A stretch of 64,000 nucleotides of DNA, taken from Phytopythium helicoides (Eukaryota; Oomycota; Peronosporomycetes; Pythiales; Pythiaceae). The first letter of the stretch is position 1; each line of letters begins with the position of its first letter. Position numbers and translations under genes: made by a program. Shown here piece after piece: positions 1-10,202 of the stretch. The stretch is taken from positions 1,178,001 to 1,242,000 of the forward strand of contig JANFNE010000003.1 of NCBI GenBank assembly GCA_024867545.1, written 5' to 3'. Below the pieces are notes generated by a model that was not told the DNA's origin, searched no databases, and saw only the letters and a list, made by a program, of their open reading frames with translations.

Positions 1-2134
1 CTGCGTGGAGCGCGAGAGCGACGCGTTCGAATCGTTCCAGGACTGGGGAGAGGACAACATCGGCCCCACGCACGTGTACGACGAGGCGTCCGCCATGTTC
101 TTCCTCAAGCAGGACTTCCAGACGCACGTGCGCAAGCTGCGCGACCCCATTTGCGGCAAATGCGGGAAAAAGTTCGCCACGGTGCAGAGTCTAAAGACGC
201 ACGTGCTCGACGTGCACCAGCTGCAGTTCTGTGGCATCTGCCTAGAGTTCAAGAAGATCTTTCTCGGCGAACACACGCTCTTCACCAAGGAGCAGCTCAA
301 GAAGCACAACACACGCGGAGATCCGAAGGAGGGATTCCTGGGACACCCGCGCTGCGACTTTTGCTTCTCGAGATACTACTCCACGGCCGAGCTCTACGAG
401 CACCTACACAAGAACCACTTCGAGTGCGACATTTGCCTGCACTCGATGCACATCGAGAACCGATACTACAAAAACTACCCGGATCTAGAAAATCACTTTC
501 GCGCCGAACACTTCTTGTGTGAGGAGCCGTCGTGTTTGGCAAAGAAGTTTGTCGTGTTCAAGTCCCATATCGACCTGCAAGGACACATGGCTAACGAGCA
601 CCCGCACATCAAGACGAGCCGCAAGATCGACGTGCACTTCAAGATTCGTCGCGCCGTCGAGGAGTCAGGAGATGACCCGTACGACACGTACGGCCGCCAG
701 CCGAGCAATCTCTTCTCAGCGAGCGGCAATAGCAACGAGATCAACGTGGCCGATTTCCCATCGCTTTCAGAAGGCGGCGGTCAGAGCTCAGGGTCGCTCT
801 TCTGGGAGAACCGGTCGACTACTCGTCCACGCTCGGAGGATTTCCCTGCACTCCAGTCCTCCTCCTCTGGAGGGCGTGCTGTTGGTGGTGGGTCAGCGTT
901 CCGCAACGCGCTGGTGCCTCCCCCATCAGCTGCGCTGCAGGCACACCTCGACAACAGTAACAGCTGGGAGTACCCTGAGCTTGCAAATGCGGCCGCTGCC
1001 CTCGGTGCAAATAATCCTCTCATGCGATTCGTGAAGCCTGCTAAGAAAAACAAGAAGGGGAAGAAAGGAGGTGGAGGCGGAGGTGGGGGCGGTGCTAGAC
1101 CTGCTTCTGCCGGATCTGCTACGTCTGCCCCAGCAGCAGTGGACGAATATGAAGACAAGGCTGCTGCAGTGGAGGAGGTTTCTAATGGCGACGATGAAGA
1201 AGAGGAGGCTGCATCCTCGGAGCCCCAGGTGTCGAAAAGCGAGCTTGTTCTCAAGATCAATCGAGTGCTCGGCAGTAACGCCAAATACGAAGTGTTCCGA
1301 GAGGATTGCAAGGCTTTCCGATGGGGGAGGCCGATCTCCCAGAATTTTACAAAAAGATGCACGATCTGTTTTCCCCCGAGGACTTTGAGAAGCTCTTTTT
1401 GAAGCTGATGCGGCTGTTCCCCGACAAGGAGCAGATTGACAAGTTCTTTGCGTATCACAAACAAGTGTCAAAGGCGTCTGCTCGGGCGGACGGTTTTCAG
1501 GAGTCGAGCTCCAAGAAGACTAAGCAGAAGAAGGCTCCCGCAAAACAGACACCAAAGGCTGCAGCGGCCAAGAAGACGCCATCTCCATCACACTCAGGCT
1601 GGTCTAGCGCGCTTCGCGATGCCGGTGTTGGATCAGGACCTAAGTCGAATGGCCGAGGCCCGGCCGTGATCGTTCACAACACGAACACGCGCGATATTCT
1701 AGGTCGAGATGATAAGCCCAAGGGTGTGTGGGCCTCGTCGACGAGCTGGCAGGCTCCAGTAGCAGCGGCTGCTCCTTCTCCAGCTGTTACTCCGGTGACC
1801 ACCAAGATCCAGACAGCGCCGATCGATTCGTTTGCAGGCGCTTAGTGTCGCAACATCCTCGACGCCGTCTGCATCCTACGCCAACTCAGTGGCGGCAGGT
1901 GGCTCTCGCCCAGGTTCTGCGCCATCGAGCTCGTTCAAGACAACGAAGAGCGACTTTCCGGAGCTGCCCAAGGCGGCCAAGCCTGTAGGTGTGCAGCCCG
2001 TGACGCGCGCAACATGGGACGACCACGTGCAAGCCATTGCGCAAAATCGACCGGCAAATGCGCAAGGTAACGGCAAGAAAAAGCAGAAAAAGAAGTCCAT
2101 GTCGCTGGCCGAGATGGCCATGCACTTCGGTTAG
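1..2134 (+). CDS. ZNF598: ZNF598/Hel2-type E3 ubiquitin ligase, 5' truncated by window edge
   Basis: Family role (established): Hel2/ZNF598 ubiquitinates small-subunit ribosomal proteins on collided ribosomes and starts ribosome-associated quality control in the cytosol. Seen here: a row of C2H2-like fingers in the first ~210 residues (CGKCGKKFATVQSLKTHV, CGICLEF, CDFCFSRYYSTAELYEHLH, CDICLHSM, then a C..C..H..H unit). A low-complexity middle follows, with a lysine/glycine run, then an acidic stretch and a helical C-terminal module (around KINRVLGSNAKYEVFRED). The RING finger that belongs N-terminal is outside the window. The reading frame shifts by one base near 1316 with no plausible intron. 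A second frame change is explained exactly by a phase-0 GT-AG intron of only 43 nt (1795-1837, ending TTTGCAG). The C-terminus ends with SLAEMAMHFG. Confidence 0.85.
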
Positions 2135-2405
2135 GCAAACAGTAAAACCTGTCGATTGATAGAGGGAACGACAACTTCTTACAGTATCAGAAAACGTGTC
2201 TTTGATCGAACTGCTTTGGTTGAGGCCTTCAACTTGAGGGAGAGTTACTTGGTGAGCAGCTTGCTGTCGCGAAGAAGTTGATTATGTGTCTCGCAGACAG
2301 TCGGAGTGCCAAGCTGCGTCGTTTTGTAAGGATCGTTAGCCATGTATCGCACGATGGCAAAGGTCAGAGTGTCCACCAAATGCTGGTGGCTACGTTTGGC
2401 TTTCA

Positions 2406-3746
2406 CTAATGGAGCCCAAATGGCGAACCTTTGATCTGCATTTCCCAACGGATGGCATTCACAAGCACCTCACCCATGAGAAACCAAACGGTGGACCCCG
2501 CCACAGGGCACAAGACCCGCGTACGAGACGACGCAGCCCGCGTCACCGATTATCGTCAATCTGGATCCACCACAGGCGGCGTTTCCACAGCTCTTCGACC
2601 ATACCATTTTTCGCTGCAGGCTCCTTCGGCTTGGCGTTGTCATCTTTATCCCATCCTTCATCTCGAACTTTTACCGGCACATCGTTCACGTCCAAGCACC
2701 GCATACATATGCGGAAGCCATTTTCAACTGGGATTCGTGACATGAGTAGGATCGACTTGCTCACAACTCGTGTAGTGGGTGTGTTGACGAGAACGAGCTC
2801 TTCGAAGAAGATGACGTTGTCTTCATCTACTCGCTGCATGATACGCAGGCGCACGTTCAAACTCTCCGAGTAGAAGCGCGAGAGCACAGCCGGATCGAGC
2901 AAAAACCCGAAGGTTTGATCACATACTTCACGCGCTCGAATCCCGTGGAAGGGTTTTCGCAGCAGAAAGCGGAACTTGCCGCCCTCCACGGCACGGTCTT
3001 CACGCCAGCCACACACTGTGCCCATGCTGGTCGAGGGAGCGGACGCTGTCGCGTTGATGACCGACATGACGATGGGCTCCATCTCAGCATGTTTCTCGAC
3101 GCACTTGTCGGGCGTTAGCGGTTGGAGGATGGCAAAATGCGACACATGGGCCACGCAAAGATTGTGCTCAGCGAAGAGCAAGTCGCCGAGGCGCAGGTGC
3201 ACTTGTGTGGCCGCCATGAACTGCCGACGTAGTACTGCGTTCTCCTCCTTGAGTAGAACTTTGGCACGCAGGGCCATGCGGAAGAGCTGCTCGAGCTCTG
3301 TTCGCGTCCGAGGCGCTGTCTTCTCCTTCACCAAGGCGTGGATGAACTCGTGAATCGCAGACGTGCCACCGCCCTGGTCCATGGTCGTCGCCATCGTCTT
3401 GACCTGGTTCTCGAGCGCCGTCACTTGATCCTGCAGCTCGCGTCGCCGTGCCTGCTTCGTCGGCCACCACACCGCCACGTGAGTTGGGTTATACGTGAGC
3501 TGAGGTGGAGACGAATCGCACCAGTTTCTTCGAGTACTTGCGCTGATTGGCGTTGGGTCCCTTGCTCCCCTGCGCGCTGCTGTTGCTGCTGTTGCTGTCG
3601 CTCGTCACGCCCATCTCGTCGCTTCTCGCCTGGCAGTTCTTCTCTCCAGCTCCGCCGTCATCACGAGTACCGACAGGGCAGTCGACCGCCGCCAGCAGTG
3701 ACGCCGCCAGCTCGTCCGTCAGCTCCGGCAGCTTCTCGACGCTCAT
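2406..3746 (-). CDS. M96 mating-specific/START-like family protein with N-terminal basic coiled region
   Basis: Two exons joined by a 67-nt phase-0 intron (3455-3521) that fuses an acidic/Ser-rich N-terminus (start MSVEKLPEL at 3746) to a basic, leucine-periodic segment (NQRKYSKKL then QARRRELQDQVTALENQV). This resembles a short bZIP-like coiled coil. The remaining ~270 residues have the layout of the large oomycete family annotated as M96 mating-specific or START-like proteins. The main frame stops after WWIQIDDNR at 2543. A neighbouring frame carries the expected family C-terminus (WFLMGEVLVNAIRWE) and stops at 2406, so I infer a one-base loss near 2545. Function is unknown beyond family membership. 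It is convergent with the ZNF598-like gene. Confidence 0.65.
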
Positions 3747-4219
3747 GCACAGCCGTTAACTCGTCCAGTCGAGCCGCCAAGTGAATACGCGACTAGCGAT
3801 CGGCGACCGACGACCAGCTATGGCACGGGCGAGCAGCAAGCAGCGAGGGCTTCTCTCGCGTCCAACTCGTGCTGGTGGAGTGGGACGCGGCCGCGCGGTC
3901 GCCAAGCGTGCACCCAGTGGCCATGGCGTGTACTGTGCACCCGACGGCGGCAGACAGCGCATGCATCCCACGCCTGCGCGATCCCTCCGAGCGTGCACCT
4001 CGCGAGCTCCCCGCCCGATCGCAGCGCCGCCTTGAACTTCGGCTGCTGCGCTGGGCTCGTGAGCTCCTCCTGCTTGGGCTGGCTCCACCGCTGACTGCAG
4101 AGTAGTCATCTTCAATGGTCGAGTCGTCGAGCAGCTCTCGACTCCAGGATGGGTGATTGGCGCACACGTCACACGTCACATAGCGTCTGAGTCAGTCCGG
4201 CATCAGGTGCACAGGGAGC
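3747..4219. other. intergenic region between divergent genes
   Basis: 473 nt, C/G-rich, between the minus-strand M96-family gene and the plus-strand carboxypeptidase gene. Both 5' ends face it, so it should hold both promoters. I see no clear Inr element, RNA gene or repeat. Open frames here are low-complexity Ser/Arg translations and look spurious. Confidence 0.5.
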
Positions 4220-7200
4220 ATGCGCCTGCTGCTGCTGCTGGCGGCGCTGCCGCTCGCGCGCGCGCTGCTGGAGCTCGAGGACGCGCACGAGCGCGTGCAG
4301 GTCCACCGGAGGCGCGCGTGCGACGCGCCGCTGCGGTGGCGCGCGGGCTTCTCGGCCTCGGAATCGCTCGCGGCGCTCGAGAGCGAGAGCGGCGCGGCGA
4401 CGTGGCGCGTGGCCGACGGGTGCGCGGCGGCCGCGTGCTGGAGCAGGGAGAGCGTCAACCTGGAGGGCGAGGAGCTGGTGCTGGCAGCTGGGGAGCAAGA
4501 TCGAGCAGGTGAGAGGGAGTATGGGGCGTGGCGAAGAGGGGCCGGGTCGGTCTCACTTAGTGGACGCTTGGATGTACCAAGGCGGATGGGTGCAGGTCGA
4601 GGTTCCGCTGGAGATTGACGGCAGTCTTGACGCGACCTCGGCGAAGAGCGACGCGTTGCTCCGACTGGCGGTCATTGCGCGGTTTCCAGAGGTGCGTGCT
4701 GAGGTGATTGGGATGATGAGGCTTGGTGGTTGTGATAAAGTGTTTTGCTGAGCCGACCAGGTGTCTGCTGGCGCCGCCGCGACGATCGCGTTGACTATTG
4801 GGCATTTGAATCTGACGGCATCCTTCGGGGTGTCCGAGAACGACGTGTTGGTGACATCGTCGAGGAACACGAGCGTTGTCACCGAGCTTCCGTGCAAGGA
4901 GGTATGGGCCAGTTCACATTGTGGTGTATTTCAACTAACGCTGGAAAATTGTGTACTCCAGACTGTCACTGGGTCATTTCGCGAATATGAGTTCGCGTGG
5001 AGCGCCAAATGGCTGAGGTGGTTTGTTGACGGCATTATGGTAGCCGAAGAGTACATTGGACATTTCACGGGAGACGTCGACCTGGGAGAATCCACAGTCG
5101 TTGTGGATTTTTCGTATTCGACAGCACGTCAAGATGCACAAGACGCCTTCCTTCACAAGTCACTGGATCAATTTCGGGTCAAAATGCTAGGCTTGGCAGC
5201 TGGAGATGCTAGCGACCCCTACTGTCACCCTCGCCATCGAAGCGAGCTGAATTGCCGCTCTAAAAACCGTAAGCTTTGCTGTACTCGTACTTGCTTCCTT
5301 CGGACAGTCGCCACCTAACAGAACCTAATCTGCATTCATACATAGCTTGGATGCCGCGACTCGGTTCAAACCAGGGATACTTGTCGACGGAAGAAGTCGA
5401 CGATTTTATTGATGAAATCGCGACAACTCTTCCTTCGGATCTCGTCCGAGTTGAGGATCTGGGAAAGACACTTGATGGCAGGCAGCTGCGTGCCTTGTGT
5501 CTGGGTGCATGCCATGCAAACTCAATCGCTCCACAAACTCTGTATACTGGCATGCATCATTCCCGCGAGGTACGCTCGGTATTCACGTTATTTTCGCCGT
5601 TGGACTGTGCGCTCACGATGGATTTGTGTGCATCGCTATCAACCAGCCGATCTCGATGATGGTATGACTCAGTTTGGCCAGCTCGCTGTCTACACGCCAG
5701 CTCGCTTACTAACAATCTTTATAATGATCAGAACTTGGTGTATACAATCGACCTTCTTGTCGCCGACTATTTTAATGGGGACCTGGACATGGTCCACCTC
5801 CTGCTTTCCCGTCAGCTATGGTTTATCCTCATCGTAAATCCTGATGGATATGCGCGCAACGAGCAGCATCGTATGTGGGAGCTTCACCAAACTGGGCAGC
5901 GCAAGAACGCACGCGCTGGCTGTGCGAATATCCTGGACACCGGAGTCGACCTCAATCGCAACTATGACGTTTGCTTCGACCACGATGATATCGGAAGTAA
6001 CCCGAAAGCTTGTGCGGAGGACTATCGCGGACCTACATCCCTTCTCCGAGCCTGAGACCCAAGCTGTTCGATCCATCGTCGAAGACAGAGGGCTCAGCTT
6101 TACTGCAGCACTTAACTACCACTCGTATGGCCGGTACTTCAATATTCCATTCGCATGCGAGTCGATGGGAATTCCTGGTGGAAAGAACGCGTCAGTGTTT
6201 GAAGATCTAGCTCGCGAGATGGCACGATACAACAATTTCCAATACGGCCAGCCCTGGAAGGACAGCAACCTTGTACACAGTGAACGGGGAGACGAGCGAC
6301 TGGATGTGGAACGCCCATGGAATCTTTTCAATGTCACCTGAGGTAGGCCCGAACTTTGAGGTTGACAGCGCACCTGGCTTCTGGCCACCGAAGGATCAAG
6401 TCCCGTCGTTGTCAGCTGAGCTCCACTATACGAATCTTTATCTTGCTCAAGTCTCGGGCCAAGTATACAATTTGAAAGTCACCGATCTCCAGATTGAGCC
6501 TGGAAAGATCAATTTTGGTTTCAAGGTTTCAAACGTTGGCTTGCGAGTTGGAAACTCAAACGTTGAGGTATTTGTCTCCCCATTTGTAAACGGAACGGGG
6601 TCAAGCATCATCACGAGTATCCCAGCACACACGCTGGGCTCAATGCTAGACTTGAAGTCGACAAGTGAGCTTGTTACGCTTCCGATGGCATTTCCTGACG
6701 CTGTCAATGAATTGTATATCGTGCTGAGAGATGCTCTCGGGTGTTCAATGTTCCGGATATGTACGTCACATCTGCTGTTCTTCTGGATACAGCAGTACCT
6801 TTGACAAACTGACATTTGCCCTGATTGATTACAGCTGTCACCACTGTAGCAAGTGGAAACAATGGTGACATGAGAGTCACTCAGATGTGGCAACCAATTC
6901 TCCTTCCTCGTTGTGGGATGTGTGAAGCGTTTGGAGAGCCTAACGATAGTTTTTCATCTACCAATTCATCCTCTTCGTGTTCCGGGATCATGGACATCAC
7001 GGCGCTTCAAGCGATTCGTACTCGCGCTGCTCACCCGAAAAATACTAACACATGGGCATTCCCTGCTGTATCCTCGCTTACGGCATCGCTTGATGGTTCG
7101 ATGGGCTCTCGCGCATCTACTTCAACGACCAACGAGGTAAGACTACTCATTCGTGCAGCAATTATCTTCGAGCAAATGACTAAGTTGATGACTGTCATCT

Positions 7201-7638
7201 CAAAAGCCGTTGCCCTCTACTACTCTCACCAATGCAGCTACAACAGACTCGGGGTCATTTCTTACATCGTCATCGATTCTTCCTATTGTTGGAGGCACAC
7301 TTGTCGTCGTAATTGTGCTGTTGGTGTGGGTAACCAAACGCAAGAACATGTGCAAGAAAAGAGAGAAGAGCAGTAACGACAAGGTCGTCAGACAGAGCAA
7401 GTCTGCCTACTCTCGGGTGGTCGTGAATGATAACAGTGACGAGGAAGATGAAGTGGAGGATAACGATACTGCCGTATCTTCACCGGCCGACGAGAATGGC
7501 TCAGACGACGCGAAACTTTTGGGAAGGGCTGAGACGCGTGACACTCGCAGCGACCAGCGAGCTTCTCGGCGCGTCCGCTCCCCCTCGCCGTCTCGACGTT
7601 CGCCGTCCTCAACGGCGACTAACGATCAGATTGTGTGA
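4220..7638 (+). CDS. membrane-anchored M14 zinc carboxypeptidase with N-terminal concanavalin-like domain
   Basis: The start is chosen for a clear signal peptide (MRLLLLLAALPLARA). Exons by splice sites and phase: 4220-4508, 4561-4691, 4761-4901, 4962-5268, 5322-5569, a 15-nt microexon 5647-5661, 5732-6760 with two frame breaks, 6835-7136, 7207-7638. The first ~290 residues resemble a GH16/concanavalin-like sandwich (YEFAWSAKWLRWFVDG) without an obvious catalytic ExDxxE. Then comes an M14 peptidase: zinc ligands in HHSRE (about residues 369 and 372), NPDGY, DLNRNY, the third zinc His in NYHSYGR and a candidate catalytic Glu in SAELHY. A C-terminal transmembrane helix (ILPIVGGTLVVVIVLLVW) precedes a basic, then acidic/Ser-Arg tail. 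Inferred role: extracellular-facing peptidase at the cell surface. One-base frame breaks near 6032 and 6267 have no intron explanation. Confidence 0.8.
5647..5661 (+). other. 15-nt microexon of the carboxypeptidase gene
   Basis: CCGATCTCGATGATG encodes PISMM. It is flanked by an intron 5570-5646 (GTACGC...CAACCAG) and an intron 5662-5731 (GTATGA...ATGATCAG) that has a TTACTAAC branch-point match. Joining gives HHSRE-PISMM-NLVYTIDLL, the continuous sequence expected after the zinc-binding HxxE of M14 peptidases. All three exons are phase 0, so the fit is exact. Confidence 0.85.
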
Positions 7639-8215
7639 TAATCGCAGCTCTAAGCCCCTGAAAGCGACTGCCCCTGCCAGCGACTACCAGCAGAAAGCAA
7701 CAAGAGATTTTTGTTTACATTTGAAGTACTCCGGAGTAGTCGTTGCAACTTCTCGTGCTTTACTTTTCGTTGCACTACAAAGTGTCCAGACTATTCAGTG
7801 TCTTATATTTTTTATGCGTAGACACATCAATCTGCGTCAACACCAAATCGTTGAAAAGCACCAATGTGCATAGTTGCGAGCACACCCACTTCAGCCGTCT
7901 CGGCTTCGGCAAAAGTTCATCTCGGTTTCTCCACTGTAAATGTCCTACCACCAATCAACTGCAATCCATGCAAATATCGATTCCTTGCATTTCTGGCACT
8001 TGCGGATCTACATAGTTATCTTTGGCGATTGGCGACAGTGAAGGGCAAAGCATATTTTGAGCAACATGCATTTCACCACCGAGACCTATAAATGGAGAAC
8101 TGCAGCTTTTAAGAGTGGAGTGCTGCGGAGTTTTCCCCAGTCCCGAAAACGCCTGTCGACCCGTATTCTTCGTGTTTCGCTGTGGGTCTTGCAACCGTGG
8201 TGGCGATAGGGAGAA
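7639..8215 (+). other. intergenic, no gene seen
   Basis: 577 nt between two genes on the same strand. It holds the carboxypeptidase 3' end and the enkurin promoter. It is A/T-richer than the coding flanks. The open frames present lack family features and are not adjacent to good splice sites. Confidence 0.5.
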
Positions 8216-9117
8216 TTGTCAACAGCAGCGATGCAGCGGGAGGAATGCATTTTCAACTTGATCCCACGACCTGTGGCGCCCGAAAAGAAAGTCCCGCGGT
8301 ACCAGAGCAAGCATGACCCGATGGTTCAGCCCACAGGCAGCACGTTCGGTACGCATGGCAAGACCAAGTTGTTGGGTGCCAACCTTGGAGATGCCAAGCG
8401 AGTCGAACGACCTGCGAGCGCCAAGGGGTTCGGCAAGCTTGCGCCGAAGCCCGACCCGAAAGGATTTACTAAGAAGGGTGAGCGGTGCGCAACAGATGTC
8501 GACCCAAAGAAAAAGCGTACGCCATGTCTAACATGTAGAATCCTTCCGTGGCATGGCATGAGCTGATCTTGCTTGGGTTTATTCTTGCAGCCTCCAAGTT
8601 CACGTACCCCGGACAGACTCGCCCGGCCGTCGTGGCACGCGACGACAAACCCATCATGGGTCTCAAGTCGGCAAAAAACTTCGTGACGGCAAACGCAGTC
8701 GAGACGATTCTGGCTGTCCCTGGGACTCGAGCGCCTGCCAAAAACGACCCACCGCAGTACCGCAACAAGGAGGACTACGGCAAGGTGCCGCGATATCTAT
8801 CACAGGTGAAGGACGAGATTGAGCGCGAGAACATGCTGATCGAAGAGTTCGTGCGCCAAAACCAGCAGCTCATGGACGATGCTGAAGGAGCCATGGCAGA
8901 ACCTATGGATGAGCACGAACGCCTAGAGCTGGTGAACGCGCTCAAGGCTAAGTGGGACCATGTAAACGCCAAGTACCAGAAGCTGTGTCATAACGTCGTA
9001 TTCGACACGCTGGGCAAGGTGCGCCGCAAGGAAACGTTCGAGAAAGAACTCACGCAGCTCGAGAAGGACATCACGCTGCTCGAAAAGGGCCGCGTCGTTG
9101 TCGTAGGTAACCAGTAG
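8216..9117 (+). CDS. ENKUR: enkurin-domain flagellar protein
   Basis: Two exons, 8216-8477 and 8591-9117, joined by a 113-nt intron (GGTGAGC...CTTGCAG, phase 1), giving 262 residues. The C-terminal ~100 residues form a conserved helical block (VPRYLSQVKDEIERENMLI ... ALKAKWDHVNAKYQKL ... DTLGKVRRKETFEKEL), which is the enkurin domain. The N-terminal half has short basic Pro-rich repeats including IFNLIPRP, typical of the N-terminus of enkurins. Enkurin is a microtubule inner protein and calmodulin/TRPC adaptor of motile cilia (established), which fits an organism with flagellate zoospores. It converges with the COMM-domain gene, with 77 nt between the stop codons. Confidence 0.88.
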
Positions 9118-9194
9118 TCAAGCTGACGGCACGCTTGAGAGCAGAAGTGCTCTGAATATATAAGCTCGTCTTGCCTCCGCTGTGCTTTCTTCAT

Positions 9195-10007
9195 CTAAGC
9201 TGGCGATGCAGCTTGAAGGTTGCGTGAGGTACTAGCAGCTCCACCTGCAAGTTGCTCAACCTGGTTGGCCACCTCCTGGATGCGATACACCAAGTCTCGT
9301 AGCTGCTCCACCGAGCACGAGAAGCGCAGCGCATCTCGCTTGCCGTCCTCGGGACGCTGCAGCGTGAGTTCCACGAGATATCTTGGAGCATGAACGCTGC
9401 CAGCAGCGCCGGACTCGAGCACGTAGTCGAGCCGCCACGAGACGTCCACGACGTGCGCCGCGTCAAAGTCTGCAAGCATCGTTTGCAGCAGATTAGTTCT
9501 TCGTGCTCGTTCTTCGACTTCAAAGTCACAGACGCGACCGCACTCGTTCTCTCCAGGAGCACTCTTGGCGCCGCCGCTTCCTCGCTCACCACCGCAGCGA
9601 CCTCGTCCACTGCCTTCCCGTCCTCCGCTCCCATGTCAACCAGCGCGCGTCTAGCACAATGCCCGCCATCCCCGAGTCAAAGCTCATCCTTCACCCTCGC
9701 TGCGCATTGAGTTCCCAAGTCCGCACCGAACCGCAGCTGGGCCCGCGTTCTCCCTCGCAGCCACCGCCACCAGCACGCACACGGCCGCGTAGACGCCGCG
9801 CGCCGCTCGCTCGTCCACGCCGCGCACTTTCGCCACCAGTTCAGCCACGCAGCTCGCCTCGTCCTGGGGCCCGCGAGCGTCCGGAGGCGTCAGCGCCACC
9901 ACCAGCCGCTGCTGCGCCAGGTCCAGCGCCGCGCAGCGAGCGAGAGAGCGAAGCAACTCGCCAGGCACGCGCAGCAGCAGCGCCAACACCTCGCGCGGGA
10001 CGGCCAT
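9195..10007 (-). CDS. COMM-domain protein (COMMD3/4-like)
   Basis: The C-terminal exon (9469-9195) encodes a COMM domain: VVDVSWRLDYVLES, then YLVELTLQR, then the closing helix FSCSVEQLRDLVYRIQEV. The N-terminal exon from 10007 is a helical HN-type domain (MAVPREVLALLLRVPGEL). My best exon model is 10007-9695, 9609-9544, 9469-9195. It uses introns 9694-9610 (GTGAAG...AAGGCAG) and 9543-9470 (GTGCGG..., ACTAAT branch point, CTTGCAG), stays in frame and gives 217 residues. The first acceptor could instead be at 9628. COMMD proteins assemble into the Commander complex with retriever in endosomal recycling (established). Which COMMD orthologue this is cannot be settled by eye. Confidence 0.75.
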
Positions 10008-10202
10008 CGCGTGGAGCGCGGATCTCGATGAAAAGTGTTAGGATATACTTTAATTGTATTGAAAAGTCTCACCTATAATAGTATATTTGAGTGAGATCGT
10101 AACTTAAAAAGGTAAGCTGAGGATCGAAGGCGTCATTTTTGGAAACAAAATGGATCGATGGGATCAAGCGAGCACCTAAAGCGCTCGCCGATAGACGAGG
10201 GT

